A DNA stretch of 64,000 bases, taken from NCBI GenBank assembly GCA_003013855.2, contig ML058433.1:7811966-7875965 (forward strand). The letters run 5' to 3'. The DNA comes from Liriodendron chinense. Taxonomy: Eukaryota; Streptophyta; Magnoliopsida; Magnoliales; Magnoliaceae. Below, piece after piece: positions 46,688 through 58,135 of the stretch (its first letter is position 1; each line of letters starts with the position of its first letter). Position numbers and translations under genes: made by a program. Under the pieces are notes generated by a model, which worked only from the letters and a program-made list of their open reading frames with translations, was not told the DNA's origin and did not search any database.

Positions 46688-47249
46688 TGTTAGAAACAGA
46701 CGCCTCAAAATCATTGCACAGGGGCTACCGACTGGTCGGTCACGGTGAACATTGGAACAGAGACTGTTGGACCATTTTTTGGGTTTTGTCGGCCGATCGG
46801 CAGGGGTGTCGGCCGGTCGACGTTGAGCTCCGGCCGATAGACAGTCTCCCTATTGGAGTTGGATTCTTGTGCGGGTTTGCGCAAGGAGTTCCTATTTTCG
46901 GTTTTCTCCTATATAAGGGAATATATTACGGGAATAGAGGTATCCTAGATTGTTTCCTAGACGGGAAAGGTGATTGAGAGAGCTTCTAGGTGAGAGAAAG
47001 AGCTTGAAGAAGAGGGTTTTCTTTTTGGGTAAGCTTGGGATTTCTCTTGTGGGCTTGGATTTTGGGTCTTAGGTCTTGGGTTCCATCTCTTGTAACTTCT
47101 GATATTATAGTGGATTGGTGTCGCTTTGTGCCGTGGTTTTTACCCGTGAGGGTGGTTGCATGAATTGTGATTGCATTGTGTTGCTTGTTTGATTCAATTT
47201 GCTGTTTGAGTTCGGCTTTGCTTCCACCGCCAGCCCTCCTATCCCAGCA
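46688..47249 (+). repeat. TR-GAG A 3' LTR
   Basis: 562 bp; words at 46727-46840, TATA box 'tatataag' near 46910. It ends 'tatcccagca' before the CCAAG duplication. Confidence 0.9.
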
Positions 47250-47636
47250 CCAAGTGCCACTCATGACTCACTCGAAAATACTCCAACTTTGTCAAAAGAG
47301 ATCAGCTAGTTAGGATTTCATAGCCCACAATGGTTGTGTTTATCCACAATTATCAATGCACCCAAATCAAGGGCATATGCGCCTTGATTTTGTAGCATCT
47401 CAACCGTTAATTCATTGCGTAATGTGTGAGTCAGTAATATCTTTTTTTTTTATCTTATGGTTACTTTGCCCCTCACCCATCATTGTGATTTGTTGAACAA
47501 GAGTTATGTAGCCCTCGATCCATCATACCCAACATCTTCCACTCAGCTAATTAGCCTAATATGTGGCCAATAATTTCTTAGATCCATGCAAAACACACTC
47601 CTAAAATCTTCAGTCGTCTCTTTCTTAGACAAAGAG
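47250..47636. other. Unassigned intergenic sequence
   Basis: No coding or repeat structure recognised. Confidence 0.5.
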
Positions 47637-47915
47637 TCTACAATCATTTCCATGGGCAGCAAATAACTTACTATTACCTTATTCTTTTATTGAATATCAC
47701 ATACGTAAATGGATAATATATAGGTCTCTAAGAATCTACAATCATTTCCATGGGTAGCAAATAACTTACTATTACCTTATTCTTTTATTGAATATCACAT
47801 ACGTAAATGGATAATACGTCTCTAAGAATCTACAATCATTTCCATGGGCAGCAAATAACTTACTATGACCTTATTCTTTTATTGAATATCGCATACGTAA
47901 ATGGATAATACGTCT
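47637..47915. repeat. Three tandem copies of a 92-100-bp unit
   Basis: Units starting 'tctacaatcatttccatggg' at 47637, 47737 and 47829, each running through 'acatacgtaaatggataata'. The copies are nearly identical, so the array is young. Confidence 0.92.
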
Positions 47916-47989
47916 GTGTGGTTTTCCTTTGAGCTCACCACAACATTTTTAATACTAGTTGTTGCGGCTTCATTAGCTTCTAAAAAAAA

Positions 47990-49205
47990 TTTGAGAAGTT
48001 GGAATAAGATTAAGGGTATAGTGAAAAAATTGAGATTTTTATAAAGTATTTGAGATTTTGTATTTTAAAATAAATTAAGAAGTTTGATAAAAACAATAAG
48101 ATTTTCAAAAGAATTTTGATTCAAAAAAATTGAGAAGTTTCAAAAAATTAATTTGATATTTTGAAAAAACTGGTGAAGTATAAACAAAATTTTGAAAAAA
48201 AAAGAGATTTTGAAGGAGAAGATTGAGAGGCTTAAAAAAATTGTGATTTTGAAAAAAAAAAATGGCATTTTGATAAAAATTTATAAGTTTGAAAAAAATT
48301 ATATTTAGAAAGAAATTGAGATTTTTAGAAAGAAATTGAGATTTTCTATTTTGAAAAAACTTAAGTAGTTTGATAAAAAAAAATGACAAGATTGAAAAAA
48401 TAAACAGTAAATAGTTTGAAAGAGAAATAAAAATGTTTGAAAAAAATTAAAATTAAAAAAAAACTTATCTAAAAAAAACTATGATTTTGAATAGACAAGT
48501 GTCATTTTGAAAAAGAAAATTGAGAAGTTAAAAAAAATCGTGATTTTGAAGGAAAAAAAGTTAAGAGTTTGGAAAAATTGAGATTTTGAAAAAAAACAAA
48601 AATTAAGATTTAGAAAAACCACTAAGATTTTGACAAAAAAATTAACATTTTGAAAAAGAAAATTGAAAAGTTAAAAAAAAATTGTGATTTTGAAAAAAAA
48701 AATCTAAGATTAAAAAAAAAAACTAGGATTTTGAAAAAAATTGACATTTTGAAAAAAGAAAATGGGCATCTTGAAAAAATTAATAATAGTTGAGAAAAAT
48801 TGAGATTTAAAAAAAACATTAAGATTTAAAAAATCACTAAGGTTTTAACATAAAAATTAACATATTGAATGAGAAAATTGAATATTTCAAAAAAAATATG
48901 ATTTTGAGAAAACAAAAAGTTGAAAAGTTTGGAATTTTTTTTACAATGTTTGAAAAAAATTAGATTTTGAAAAAGCAATTGAGATTTAAAAAAAAAAATG
49001 GCATCTTGAAAAAATTGATATGTTTGAGTAAAATTGATAATTTTGAAAAAAATAGATTTTTTCTAAGTTTGAAAAAGTTCAAAAGTTTGAAATAAAAAAC
49101 AATTGAGATTTTAGAAAAAATTTGAGATTTTTAAAAAAATTGAGAAGTTTGAAAAAAATATATTTAAAAATAAAATTTTGAGGTTGAAAAAAGTTGAGAA
49201 ATTTG
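47990..49205. repeat. A-rich quasi-periodic low-complexity tract (1.2 kb)
   Basis: Endless variants of 'ttgagaagtttgaaaaaa' and 'attttgaaaaaaattgag' with A-runs every ~10-25 bp. The + strand is almost free of C over more than 1 kb. It reads as a degenerate minisatellite, not a gene. Confidence 0.85.
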
Positions 49206-50062
49206 CAATAAGTGGACCAAATTTACTAGTGGACATTTATTGAATGATTGAAAATAAAAAATTACAGTCATTGAGTTACCTACCTATATATTGGATTGGT
49301 TTATGCATACCCACAAGTTTACTAGTATGGAAAATGATGGCCTAAGTACAATGATGTGTAGTTGCTAGAATAATTTATAATGATGAGATTGATCAAATTC
49401 TATTATCAGAAAATCATAAAGTTGACCTATACGGTCAGATATATTTGGAACGTGCTAAATAGGTTATAGAACAAAATTCAGCCCAATCTGACTTGAAGCG
49501 AATTAGATCCGTCCAAAACACTCTTTAAATGGGCACGACTAGTTTGTCTAGATCTAGACAGATTTTGGACAATCTGATCGGTCAAGATTGAAGAGTAAAT
49601 GACTTCAGATGTTTAGATTAAATTCTACTCAAATCTAACTGTTGGATTGCAAGATATGACCCATCATATTATTGATCAGTCTTGTCCGCCCAATATCTTT
49701 CTCATCCGAAATCCGATCGAGGTGACTGACCAGTCAAATCGAAGATATTGATGAGTAGAATAAAGTGCCTGGATTAGAATTCCTAATTGGGCCAAATTTT
49801 TAGTTCAAACTTGCAATACGACTTGCTGGCCTCATGAAATTTCAAGAAGCGTGCAGTCATTGGACCCCAAACTCTAATCTAGCTGTTGAGATTTGGATAT
49901 TAAGTCTTAAGGTTTGGTATGAAATCATAAAATGATATTTAAGAACAGATGAACAAGATAAATATACATAAAATATATCAACTTGGACTGACATGGTTAG
50001 GGTAGTGTGCGTGGATTGGCTAGTGACCCTGACTAGCCACTGGTTAGTGATCGGTGCTCTGT
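49206..50062. other. Unassigned intergenic sequence
   Basis: AT-rich; no coding region, LTR or tandem structure recognised. Confidence 0.5.
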
Positions 50063-50174
50063 AGGCCCTACCATGATGTATGTGTTTCATCCACACCATC
50101 CATACATTTTTTTCATATCATTTTATGGTATAAGCCCAAATCGAGATAGATCCAAATCTGAAGTGGACCACATC
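50063..50174. mobile_element. Single arm of a foldback MITE
   Basis: 'ggccctaccatgatgtatgtg...ggaccacatcc' has the same pattern as the left arm of the complete foldback at 50216, but no matching right arm; probably a truncated copy. Confidence 0.55.
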
Positions 50175-50215
50175 CAAATCTCAGCAGCCTCTTATCCTAC
50201 TTAGTAAACTGCGTT

Positions 50216-50636
50216 GGGTCCACCGTGAATGTATGTGGTTTATCCACTTCGTCCATCCATTTTTTCAGATCATTTTAGGTGTCGAGCTCAAAATTAAAGC
50301 ATATCCAAAGCTCAAGTGGACCACACCATAGGAAATAGTGGAATAATGATTTCCACCGTTGAAACCTTCCTAGGGCCCACAGTGATGTTCATTTGTCATC
50401 CAACATGTTCACAAGATCACACAGAAATAGATGAAGGGAAAGCACACATATCAGCTTCATCCAAAACTTCTGTGGCCATCAAGAATTTTTCAACGATAAA
50501 GTACCATTGATTTTAGTGGGGTTCACTTGGACCTTCGATCTACCTCATTTTTGGGATCATATGCTAAAAGGATATGTGAAAATGGATGGACGGAGTGGAT
50601 AAACTAAATAGATCACAGTGGGCCCCACAATTCTAT
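50216..50636. mobile_element. Foldback (MITE-like) element with ~110-bp inverted arms
   Basis: The left arm 'gggtccaccgtgaatgtatg ... ctcaagtggaccacacc' and the right arm 'gtggggttcacttggacc ... cacagtgggcccc' are imperfect reverse complements over about 110 bp. The middle contains 'gggcccacagtgatgttcatttgtcatcc'. I know this pattern as an abundant repeat in magnoliid sequence (recall, not verified). Confidence 0.7.
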
Positions 50637-50779
50637 GACAATTCTTTTCGACCGCACGGACCATCGAATTTTTAAGAATTCAACGGTTGTGGACCATTGA
50701 ATTTAGCGCTTTTTCACGTAGTGACAACTTTTAGGAAAATTACCCTTTGAAAAATATACATCCCTAGTTAGTTGAGCTA

Positions 50780-51406
50780 TATTGGTTTATCTACATCAAA
50801 GAACAGATCACTGCAACTCTAGAGATTCTGCTCCGCTAGCTTCATCGACATCTTCTACTTTAAGAAGATTGGTGATATCCTTCTCTCATTTAGGGTTTAT
50901 TTGAGATTTTCCATGAAAAATCCCATATAAGGTTTTTGGTGATAGCCTGTGAAAATCACTTGAAGTTTTATTGTGATAACCTAGGAAAATCGCAACCGTT
51001 GTATAAAGTTTTAAAGGTAAACTTGTGAAAATCTTTGTTGTAGTGGAAAGCCAAAATTACAAGGAGAAGTAATTTTGGGAGTGGAGTAGGTGGGTATTAA
51101 CATCGAACGACTATAACTCGCTTGTGTTATAGTGCTTGATTTTCATTATTCTATTGATTATTATCTTGATATTGTGAAATCTTAAATCGTGACACAAGGT
51201 TGACCTACCTAAGAATTTAGGTGAAATCAGGTTGTCCTATGATTTGAATAAGATTTCAGATATTCAATTGTGAATCTTATACCTGAGATCTATTCTTATT
51301 ATTGTTAATATTTGTTTTTGAGATTGTTTATCTTTTAAGATTAATAAAATTTGGTTAAGTCTTATTCACCCCTCACCCTCTAGGACATCGATAGCTCTAC
51401 TTTCAC
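50780..51406 (+). repeat. 3' part of a third long-LTR Copia LTR
   Basis: Shares with the LTRs at 38918 and 58136 the segment 'gggagtggagtag...tcgaac.actata' (near 51078) and the terminal 'attcacccctcaccctctaggac' followed by 'tttca'. The left border is not defined and no internal region follows. Confidence 0.55.
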
Positions 51407-51630
51407 AAATTCTTGTGACACATCCTGTATTTGGAAAGTAGTTTTGAAATTATCGTGGAATATGATATCCTTTAAACATTATTACGCTCTAATCTATTTT
51501 GGCAAGTTTCATTGAAAATGAGATATATTTAGAAAATTAGTTTCATATTTGAAAATCTATCATGGTGAGGATTGATTTTAATAGAGTGATGGTGAGGAAT
51601 GAATGCTGATGAGTGTTGGTGAGGATCATA

Positions 51631-51822
51631 TGCTAAGTGAATTGTATGCCTCGTGTTAGCTATGCTGAGTGAATTATAAGTCCCGTGTTGGCTATGCTGA
51701 GTGAACCATAAGCCTCGTGTTGGCTATGCGAAGTGAATCATAAGCCTTATGTTGGCTATTCCGAGAGATTATTTATGCTAGATATTGGCTCTGCTGAGTG
51801 ATTAATTGTTTAGTGATACTTC
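51631..51822. repeat. 32-bp minisatellite, six imperfect copies
   Basis: Copies of 'tgctgagtgaattataagtc' plus 'ccgtgttggcta' begin at 51631, 51663, 51695, 51727, 51759 and 51791, exactly 32 bp apart, with divergence rising in the last two. Confidence 0.9.
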
Positions 51823-52379
51823 ATTTTGAGTGAAGAGTGATGCTGAGAGAATTGAGTATTGTTGGCTATTGCTTATGGTATTTTTTGATAAATTTATTTT
51901 GACAACTGTGAATCCTTTTAAAAAAAATTGTCAAAATGCTTTATCATGCTTTCCTTACAATTGTTAAATTGATTTATATAATGCCTTGTATATAAAACCA
52001 CTTACACGGGCTTCATGCTTATAAATTTTATTGATAGACATATTGTAAACTAAAGAACAGGTGGAGATACTTAAGAGTTGGCCTAATGAAGCTAATAGCA
52101 TTGATCATCTGATTTTCCTAGATATGAATTTTCAAGTTAAAGACATATGACATTTACAAGTTATTTTATGTTTACGTGATTGTGGTGTGATGACATTTTA
52201 TATACTTGGTTGGTGGTGGTATGATGATTTAAGAATGGATTGATAATATGGATGATGGTTAAATACATTCATCATTTCAGTTATGTGATTTTGTGATGAT
52301 GGGTATGAATGTTTTAAATTTTCTTAAACTTGAGTTATGTTTCTAAACTCGAGGCTAGAGTTTTGAGTTAACCATGGTT
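51823..52379. other. Unassigned AT-rich sequence
   Basis: No coding region or repeat recognised between the minisatellite and the minus-strand Copia fragment. Confidence 0.5.
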
Positions 52380-53452
52380 TCACTTTATAATAGTAAGTGC
52401 CCCTTTTGAAACATTTAAGATAAGCTCATAACCGGTGAACTTGCACCCAAGTGCCTCAAAAGCTCTTAAAGAGATTAGATTCTTCTTTAAATCTGAAACG
52501 TGCCTCATATAAGTCAGAGTATACTCCATCTCATCAAACAATATCCTTATGCGAACTGAACCAATTTCGAACATCTTACAGGTATGATTATTGCCCATAA
52601 TAACCAGGCCACCATCATACTCACTATATGTGATGAACCAACTTCGATGAAGACACATATGGTACGATGCCCCCATATCCAAAATCTACTCGTGACTGAT
52701 CAGATAACCAGACTTGGACACTGATACTACGCCACACCACCCGATTCCACTGAATTGGCTTCTTTAGGCGAATCATTTGACATCTCCTCCTTTCAGATTT
52801 TAGGATTCTGATAATCCTTCTTCATATGTCTCATCTTCCCACAATTCCAATACTTCAACTTACCTTTACCATCCGACTTGGATCTAGATCCCGACTTCCC
52901 TTTCTCTTGCCCAGATTGTCTTTCCGAGCAAACAATTCACCCGTAGATGTACATTCACCTCTATTATTTTTTCTTAACTACTTTGACTGAAGGGCTAAGA
53001 TAATGGTCTTGACGTCCAAGGTATCTCTACCATAGTAGAGAGCATCAACTAGATACTCAAACCAATTTGTTGAAGACATTAATGTGCTTTAAAAGATCTG
53101 AACCTTCCGCCATCTTTAGAGTACTTTCTCTTCATATATGACAATTGGTGAGTGACTTCGTTATGTAGATACTCTCCATATTTATCCATAAGCCCGCGGT
53201 AATCGTTTCATCGATGACATTATAAAGGACTTCATCGGCCAAGCATAATTGGATTGTGTTAATCACTATCTGATTAAGTTCATCTCAATCCTCTTCTTTC
53301 ATAGTTTTAGGATGACGTGCCTTCCCAAGGAGTGCATGCTGCAACCCTTACTGAACTAGGAGAGCTTTCATCTTCAGTCTCCATAGTTCAAAATTGTTTT
53401 TACCTATGAGCTTCTCTGTCTCAAACTTCATATTCGATCCCCTCGATGCCAT
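52380..53452 (-). pseudogene. Copia gag and protease remnant (minus)
   Basis: Gag starts near 53452 with 'MKFETEKLIGKNNFELWRLK', similar to TR-GAG A. Several stops follow. A degenerate knuckle (WNCGKMRHMKKDYQNP) is near 52850. The protease at 52682-52380 reads 'DMGASYHMCLHRSWFITYSE' (DMGA for DSGA) and ends 'KKNLISLRAFEALGCKF ... VSKGALTIIK'. Confidence 0.82.
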
Positions 53453-53495
53453 GTCTTCAGATTCAATCTAATACCTTAATGGCCCTGATACCACT

Positions 53496-53977
53496 TGTTG
53501 GGCGTGAAAGCAACATGAGAACAAATTAAACAAGCAATAGAGAAAAAATAATTTGAGTGTACATATAGAGAACACAGAAATTTTTATGTGAAAAACCCTT
53601 GCGGGAAAGAAAACAACAGCACAAAGCGGCAATTAATCCACTATATCGAAGGTTATAAGAGATGGAAACAACTTAAAACAACTTACAACATAGAAACCCT
53701 AGCTTCTCCCTTCAAAACCCTAGAAATTGTGTAGGCTCCCCTCGTTAAAATACCCTAATCGCGTATATAAGAACGCTTATATATTGTCGCATAGGATTAG
53801 GAAACAAAATCCGCACTTTTTAAAAATTACTGCACTCCATTAGTCGCACTTTCGGTCAGTTGAGATATCAACAGAGTCTGTAGATCAATCGAAATAGACC
53901 TCGGTCGATTGAAAACATAACAGCGTGCTTCGATCGACCTAATTGCACTGCACCAAATTAAAGGCACTCGATCAACA
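53496..53977 (-). repeat. 5' LTR of the minus-strand Copia fragment
   Basis: 482 bp with ends TGTTGGGCG and CGATCAACA. On the minus strand, tcgatcgacc / ggtcgattg words (53850-53965) lie upstream of a TATA box 'tatataag' (about 53777-53786). Confidence 0.8.
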
Positions 53978-56239
53978 TGGCTCACTCAAGTTTTAAATTT
54001 ATCTTCTTATTAAGCTGAGATCTTACCATGAGGTGGCATAATAGATATACTCAATGTATTTCATTTACTTATAAAGGTGGCCCCATGCAGCTTTTGTTGC
54101 ATGGTTCCCCGGTAGTATTAAGGGAGAAGGAGGATCAGGAGGGTACATTTAGGGAAGTGGAGAGAAAGCCACATACATTAAGTAATGTGTTGCTTCTTGC
54201 GGGCAACATCTAAGCCCTTGCGGGATTTGTTGTGTGAAATCCAGATGACTGGAGCAATAACAAGTACATTGATAGTTTTAAAAAATATTCTCACTTTTAT
54301 TTAAAATGTCTTCCCATGTCTTTTGAATATCCAAAAGTCTTCACCTTAAGAAAACTAATTATGATGATAAGAATGTCCAAAAGCTTCTGGCATTATATAT
54401 AGTATAAATGTTTTGACTGATTCTAACAATATTTGAGCATTAACAACTGATTTTAAAATATTAGTACTTAAATATTTCAATTCAATTATTATAGAATGCG
54501 AAGTTAAGTAAACTAAGATTCTGTCCGGTCTTTTCATTGACACATCATGACTGGTGATCGAGCCGATTTTTGGAAAACGAAAATCGTGAGTATTACATCC
54601 AAATAATTACAAAGTTATTCTTTTAAGACCATGAAGTTATCCCAGCCCAACTAAAACAACAGTCATCCCCTAAAGTTGCCATTAAAGGTATACTTTGAGA
54701 TGAGCTACCATGATATATCTTGCCACACCATCTTTACGTTATGGAATATCATACATCATACATATGTCACACATGCATGCACATTAATCCACCATGTCAT
54801 CAATTAACAGATGAGATGTAGCAGTGGGCAGCCCTGGCTCTACGTATATAAGCAACGAAAAAGATATATACTAGTGTTGAGCATCGACGCTAGGTAATTA
54901 CTCTACAAAATATACGAATCTCCATTAAATTAAAAAATGAAGGGGGAAGATTGCCATTCAAGAAATGTGATGCCCGTTGTCAACTGTCATTAAGTGGGCT
55001 ACACTCAACGTGGATACGCTCCATCTAAAATGGTACCATCCTTTGTGTGGGTAGATCGTAGTTCATCGCATGCAAGTTGGATGGGTCGACACCATAACTT
55101 AAACATAGTTGTGAACTTTCACCTTAGCCTCTGCCTGTTCAAGTACGATAGCCATGCACTGCCAGTAGCATTCAATGGTCCACCAAATCCCCCACATACA
55201 AATGGCTAAGGCATTCAATCAGGTAGGTCCCTCACGCCATGGATGGACCACGTCACACAGCCGCACCAGCTTGGACAACTCTACTGCCAATGTCTCTGTT
55301 CTTCAAACAAACATTTAAAATAAAATTGACTATCAGTTCAATAGGCAAAGGAGGCCATCATTCGAACAGTCACGATCATCTCATTCAAATATCCTTCAGT
55401 GGCCTACCCACGGTGCGGCCACCATTCAGTATGTGGGCCCCATTAATTCAGGCGAGAGAGCTGTGCAATTTCCAGACTTCCTCCGGCCCGTAGAGCTATT
55501 TGATATTCGGTTGTGTATGATGCTTGATAATCCGGCACTTACAAATGGAACACACTGCATGTATTAATTAAAATTAAACCGCCTAAGTAAGAAAACTTAA
55601 CCACTGATTCATGGACACACCGTCCAAACTGTCCAGGGATCTGACGGTCAGATAATTAAATAGGCTTGGCTTAATTTTCGATCTTGATATATCTAATCTG
55701 GAACATCACAATTTCAACGGTTTGATTTGAATTACTTGCATGAAACGAGTACAATGTTAAAGTAATCCATAAATACTTTTTTCATGTCCCCCCCCCCCCC
55801 CCCCCCACCACGACGACCTTCCATTGGACGTAAATACAAGGGCAAAGCAAAGTCCAAGGAAAAAACATTTTGCTGTAAACATAAAACGCCTGTATGTTAT
55901 GAAATTTACTAATAATAGACCCACAAAATCTTAGTATTGTCGGTGCCATTTATCGCATTTCACAAGTGTCCGTTTTGGTCAGGAGCTTGTATTTATCTCT
56001 TTTTATGACGAAAATACCCCTAGTGCATCCCCAAGTGTATTTTAACGGGTTTTTGTTTGTTGTTTGGCCGTTGTTTCCGATGCAACCTCTTTCTCTCTGT
56101 GCCCCGCTCCAGTGTGGTACTGATACCACCGTAAGCAACCCGGATGATGTGGGGCCCAAATGATGCATGTATAGAATTCAAACCTGTACATCGTATGATG
56201 AAGTGCATGTTACTTTAAGGGCTATGAAATTAGGATGAC
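53978..56239. other. Unassigned intergenic sequence
   Basis: No gene or complete transposon recognised. A C19 homopolymer lies at 55788-55806. Several 60-80-codon frames here (for example near 55240) have no recognisable domains and look random. Confidence 0.5.
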
Positions 56240-56488
56240 CAGTGAATTAGGTTGGCTACACAACAGGGAAGAAGTTGGGAGAAAAAGTCCACCCTTGATT
56301 TGCATAGATAGCCAACCGTGTTGTTTCTATGAAATCTAGGCCATTCAGACACATTCGTATTCTCAGCTGGATGAAGGGTCATGCTGAAAATCAAAGTGTT
56401 TTGAAATTCAGGTGGGCCCCTATCTAAATCAAGGGTGGCTGGCCCATTTCATATTGTTCCCTATTTTGTGTACTACCTGATTGTCGGA
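56240..56488. mobile_element. Foldback MITE-like element (~250 bp)
   Basis: The left end 'aattaggttggctacacaac' plus 'agggaa' pairs with the right end 'ttccctattttgtgtactac' as an imperfect inverted repeat. Inside, 'ccacccttgatttgcatagata' and 'tatctaaatcaagggtgg' are also inverted. No coding sequence; target duplication not determined. Confidence 0.55.
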
Positions 56489-56672
56489 TCAGTATGAGTC
56501 TTGCTAAACGGTGGTAAAATGAGGTGAGGTATCTGATGGACTAGTTGAATTGATTTCTTACATCATGTGGACCTAACATCTTCCCGGTATCACCATAAGC
56601 TTACGGTGGTACCGCTACCACTGGAGCATTCCCCGCTTTCTCATTCGTGGCGAGATGTAGTGGTGTTTTCTC

Positions 56673-57293
56673 TGTTGGAGAGCCTTCAAATTGTGCAAGG
56701 CTACTTTTTGGCCCAGAGCACAGCAAGGCCGTTGGACATTCTTCGTGTGCCTTAGATTGGTCGACCGATCGATCTGCAGGGGGCTCCGACTAGTCGGTGG
56801 TGAGGCAGTTTGTGTTGTTTCATGTTGATTTTCCTCTAGACTATTTTTGTACTAGGTCCGACCAGTTGGGTGACCGGTCAGTGGAGTACGCGTTTTCTTA
56901 CGTTATTACGCGGTAGTGTGTAAGATGTTTCTAATTCCAGGTTAGTTGCTATATATATAGCATAAATTCGGGATTAAGAGGTATCCTAAGGTGTCTAAGG
57001 TTTCCTAATCGCATTAGGAAGAGGGGAGAGTGTTTTGAGAGTGAGAGAGCTAGGGTTTTTTCTGTTTTCCTTGCTTGTGGGTTGTCAATCTCTGTAATCT
57101 TCTGGAATCATAGTAGATCGCTTTGTGTCGTGGTTTTTTACCCGTTGATGGGCTTTTTCACGTAAAATTGGATTGTCTCTTATGGTTGAATGCTTGTGTG
57201 GATTGGTTTAATTGTTTTTTTCGTTTGATCTAATATACTGTTGTGATGTTTGTTTAGCTTCTGCTTCCGCTGCCGGCATCCCTATTCCCAACA
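56673..57293 (+). repeat. TR-GAG B 5' LTR
   Basis: 621 bp. tcggtcgaccgatcg-type words at 56755-56885 and the TATA region 'tatatatag' at 56950. It lacks about 30 bp present in the 3' LTR after 'gtgtaagg'. The PBS-like 'gtggtatcactatcagatc' contains a 6-bp duplication inside the usual TGGTATCAGA. Confidence 0.88.
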
Positions 57294-57354
57294 AGTGGTA
57301 TCACTATCAGATCTAAAGTTGGGGTGGAGTAGAATTTAAATCTGAGACGAGAAG

Positions 57355-58135
57355 ATGGGATCAAGTACAAGTTTCGATGTAGAGAATTTCTTAGGAAAAA
57401 ATAACTTTGAACTATGGAAGGTGAAGATCGAATCCCTTCTAGTTCAACAAGGGCTTGATGAAGTTCTTGAAAAGCGACCTGAGGCTATGAAAGATGATGA
57501 GTGGAGAAGCTCCACAAGAAGGCTAGAACCTCGATCCTGTTGTGCCTTACGGATGATGTCCTATATCACGTCACGAAGGAGAGGACTGCGGTTGATATGA
57601 TGGCGAAGTTAGAGAAGGTTTATGCCAAGAAATCTCTATAGAATCGCATGTATCTGTTGATGTAGTTGTTCACCTTGAGGATGGCTGAGGGGACGGATGT
57701 GGAGGACCACTTAAGCACGTTCAATCGGCTAGCTTGCAAGTTGGTGGAGATAGATGAGCCGATGAAGGATGAATATCAAGTATGCATCTTGTTGAATTCT
57801 CTTCTCGATTTATATGAGTCATTCAAGGACTCTGTGTGCGCAGGGAGGAAGACCATCAACGTTGAGACCGTTATCTCGGCCCTCCAGTCGAAGGCGATAA
57901 GAAAGAAAAACGGTAACGTGAGTTCTCATTCTTCCTCAGAGGCACTGATTATGAGGGGAAGAAATTCTAAGTATGGTGGAGGATATTCGAAATCGGGATC
58001 TAAGGCCAAGGGCAAAGGGAAAGCTAAAGTGAAGTGATGGAGTTGTGGTCAGGAAGGCCACATGAGAGGGGATTGTCAGAATCCCAAGTTGAAGCAAGAG
58101 AGGTATGAAAATTCTTCTACAGAGGGAGCTAATAC
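57355..58135 (+). pseudogene. TR-GAG B gag
   Basis: ATG at 57355 (MGSSTSFDVENFLGKNNFEL, then WKVKIESLLVQQGL). After a frameshift near 57505 it runs through 57666-58037 (LRMAEGTDVEDHLSTFNRLA, 'VETVISALQSKAIRKKNG'), and a TGA at 58035 precedes the knuckle (WSCGQEGHMRGDCQNP; first Cys is Trp). It is interrupted at 58136 by the solo LTR. Confidence 0.83.

Larger units (their letters stand above)
44656..47249 (+). mobile_element. Non-autonomous Copia-derived element with gag and protease only (TR-GAG-like), copy A
   Basis: LTRs 44656-45226 and 46688-47249 (TGTTGGAAAC / TGTTAGAAAC ... CCC) with a perfect target duplication CCAAG (44651-44655 and 47250-47254). The internal region is only about 1.46 kb and encodes gag, knuckle and protease; there is no integrase, RT or RNase H. 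A degenerate PBS 'tagtatcagagtg' follows the 5' LTR. The layout fits TR-GAG elements, which depend on proteins of an autonomous partner. Confidence 0.88.
52380..53977 (-). mobile_element. Minus-strand Copia fragment: 5' LTR, PBS, gag and protease
   Basis: On the minus strand the order is LTR (53977-53496), PBS TGGTATCAGGGCC next to it (about 53478-53490), gag and protease. The sequence stops at 52380 near the same protease/pre-integrase point as the two TR-GAG-like elements, but no 3' LTR is seen to the left, so it is a fragment. Confidence 0.8.

Noticed and set aside
48105..48819. Phe/Asn-rich minus-strand frames in the A-rich tract
   Set aside because: Low-complexity translation of a T-rich strand without domains.
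51631..51822. Regular 32-bp repeats resembling a CRISPR array
   Set aside because: The copies are directly adjacent with no unique spacers, and the genome is clearly a plant.
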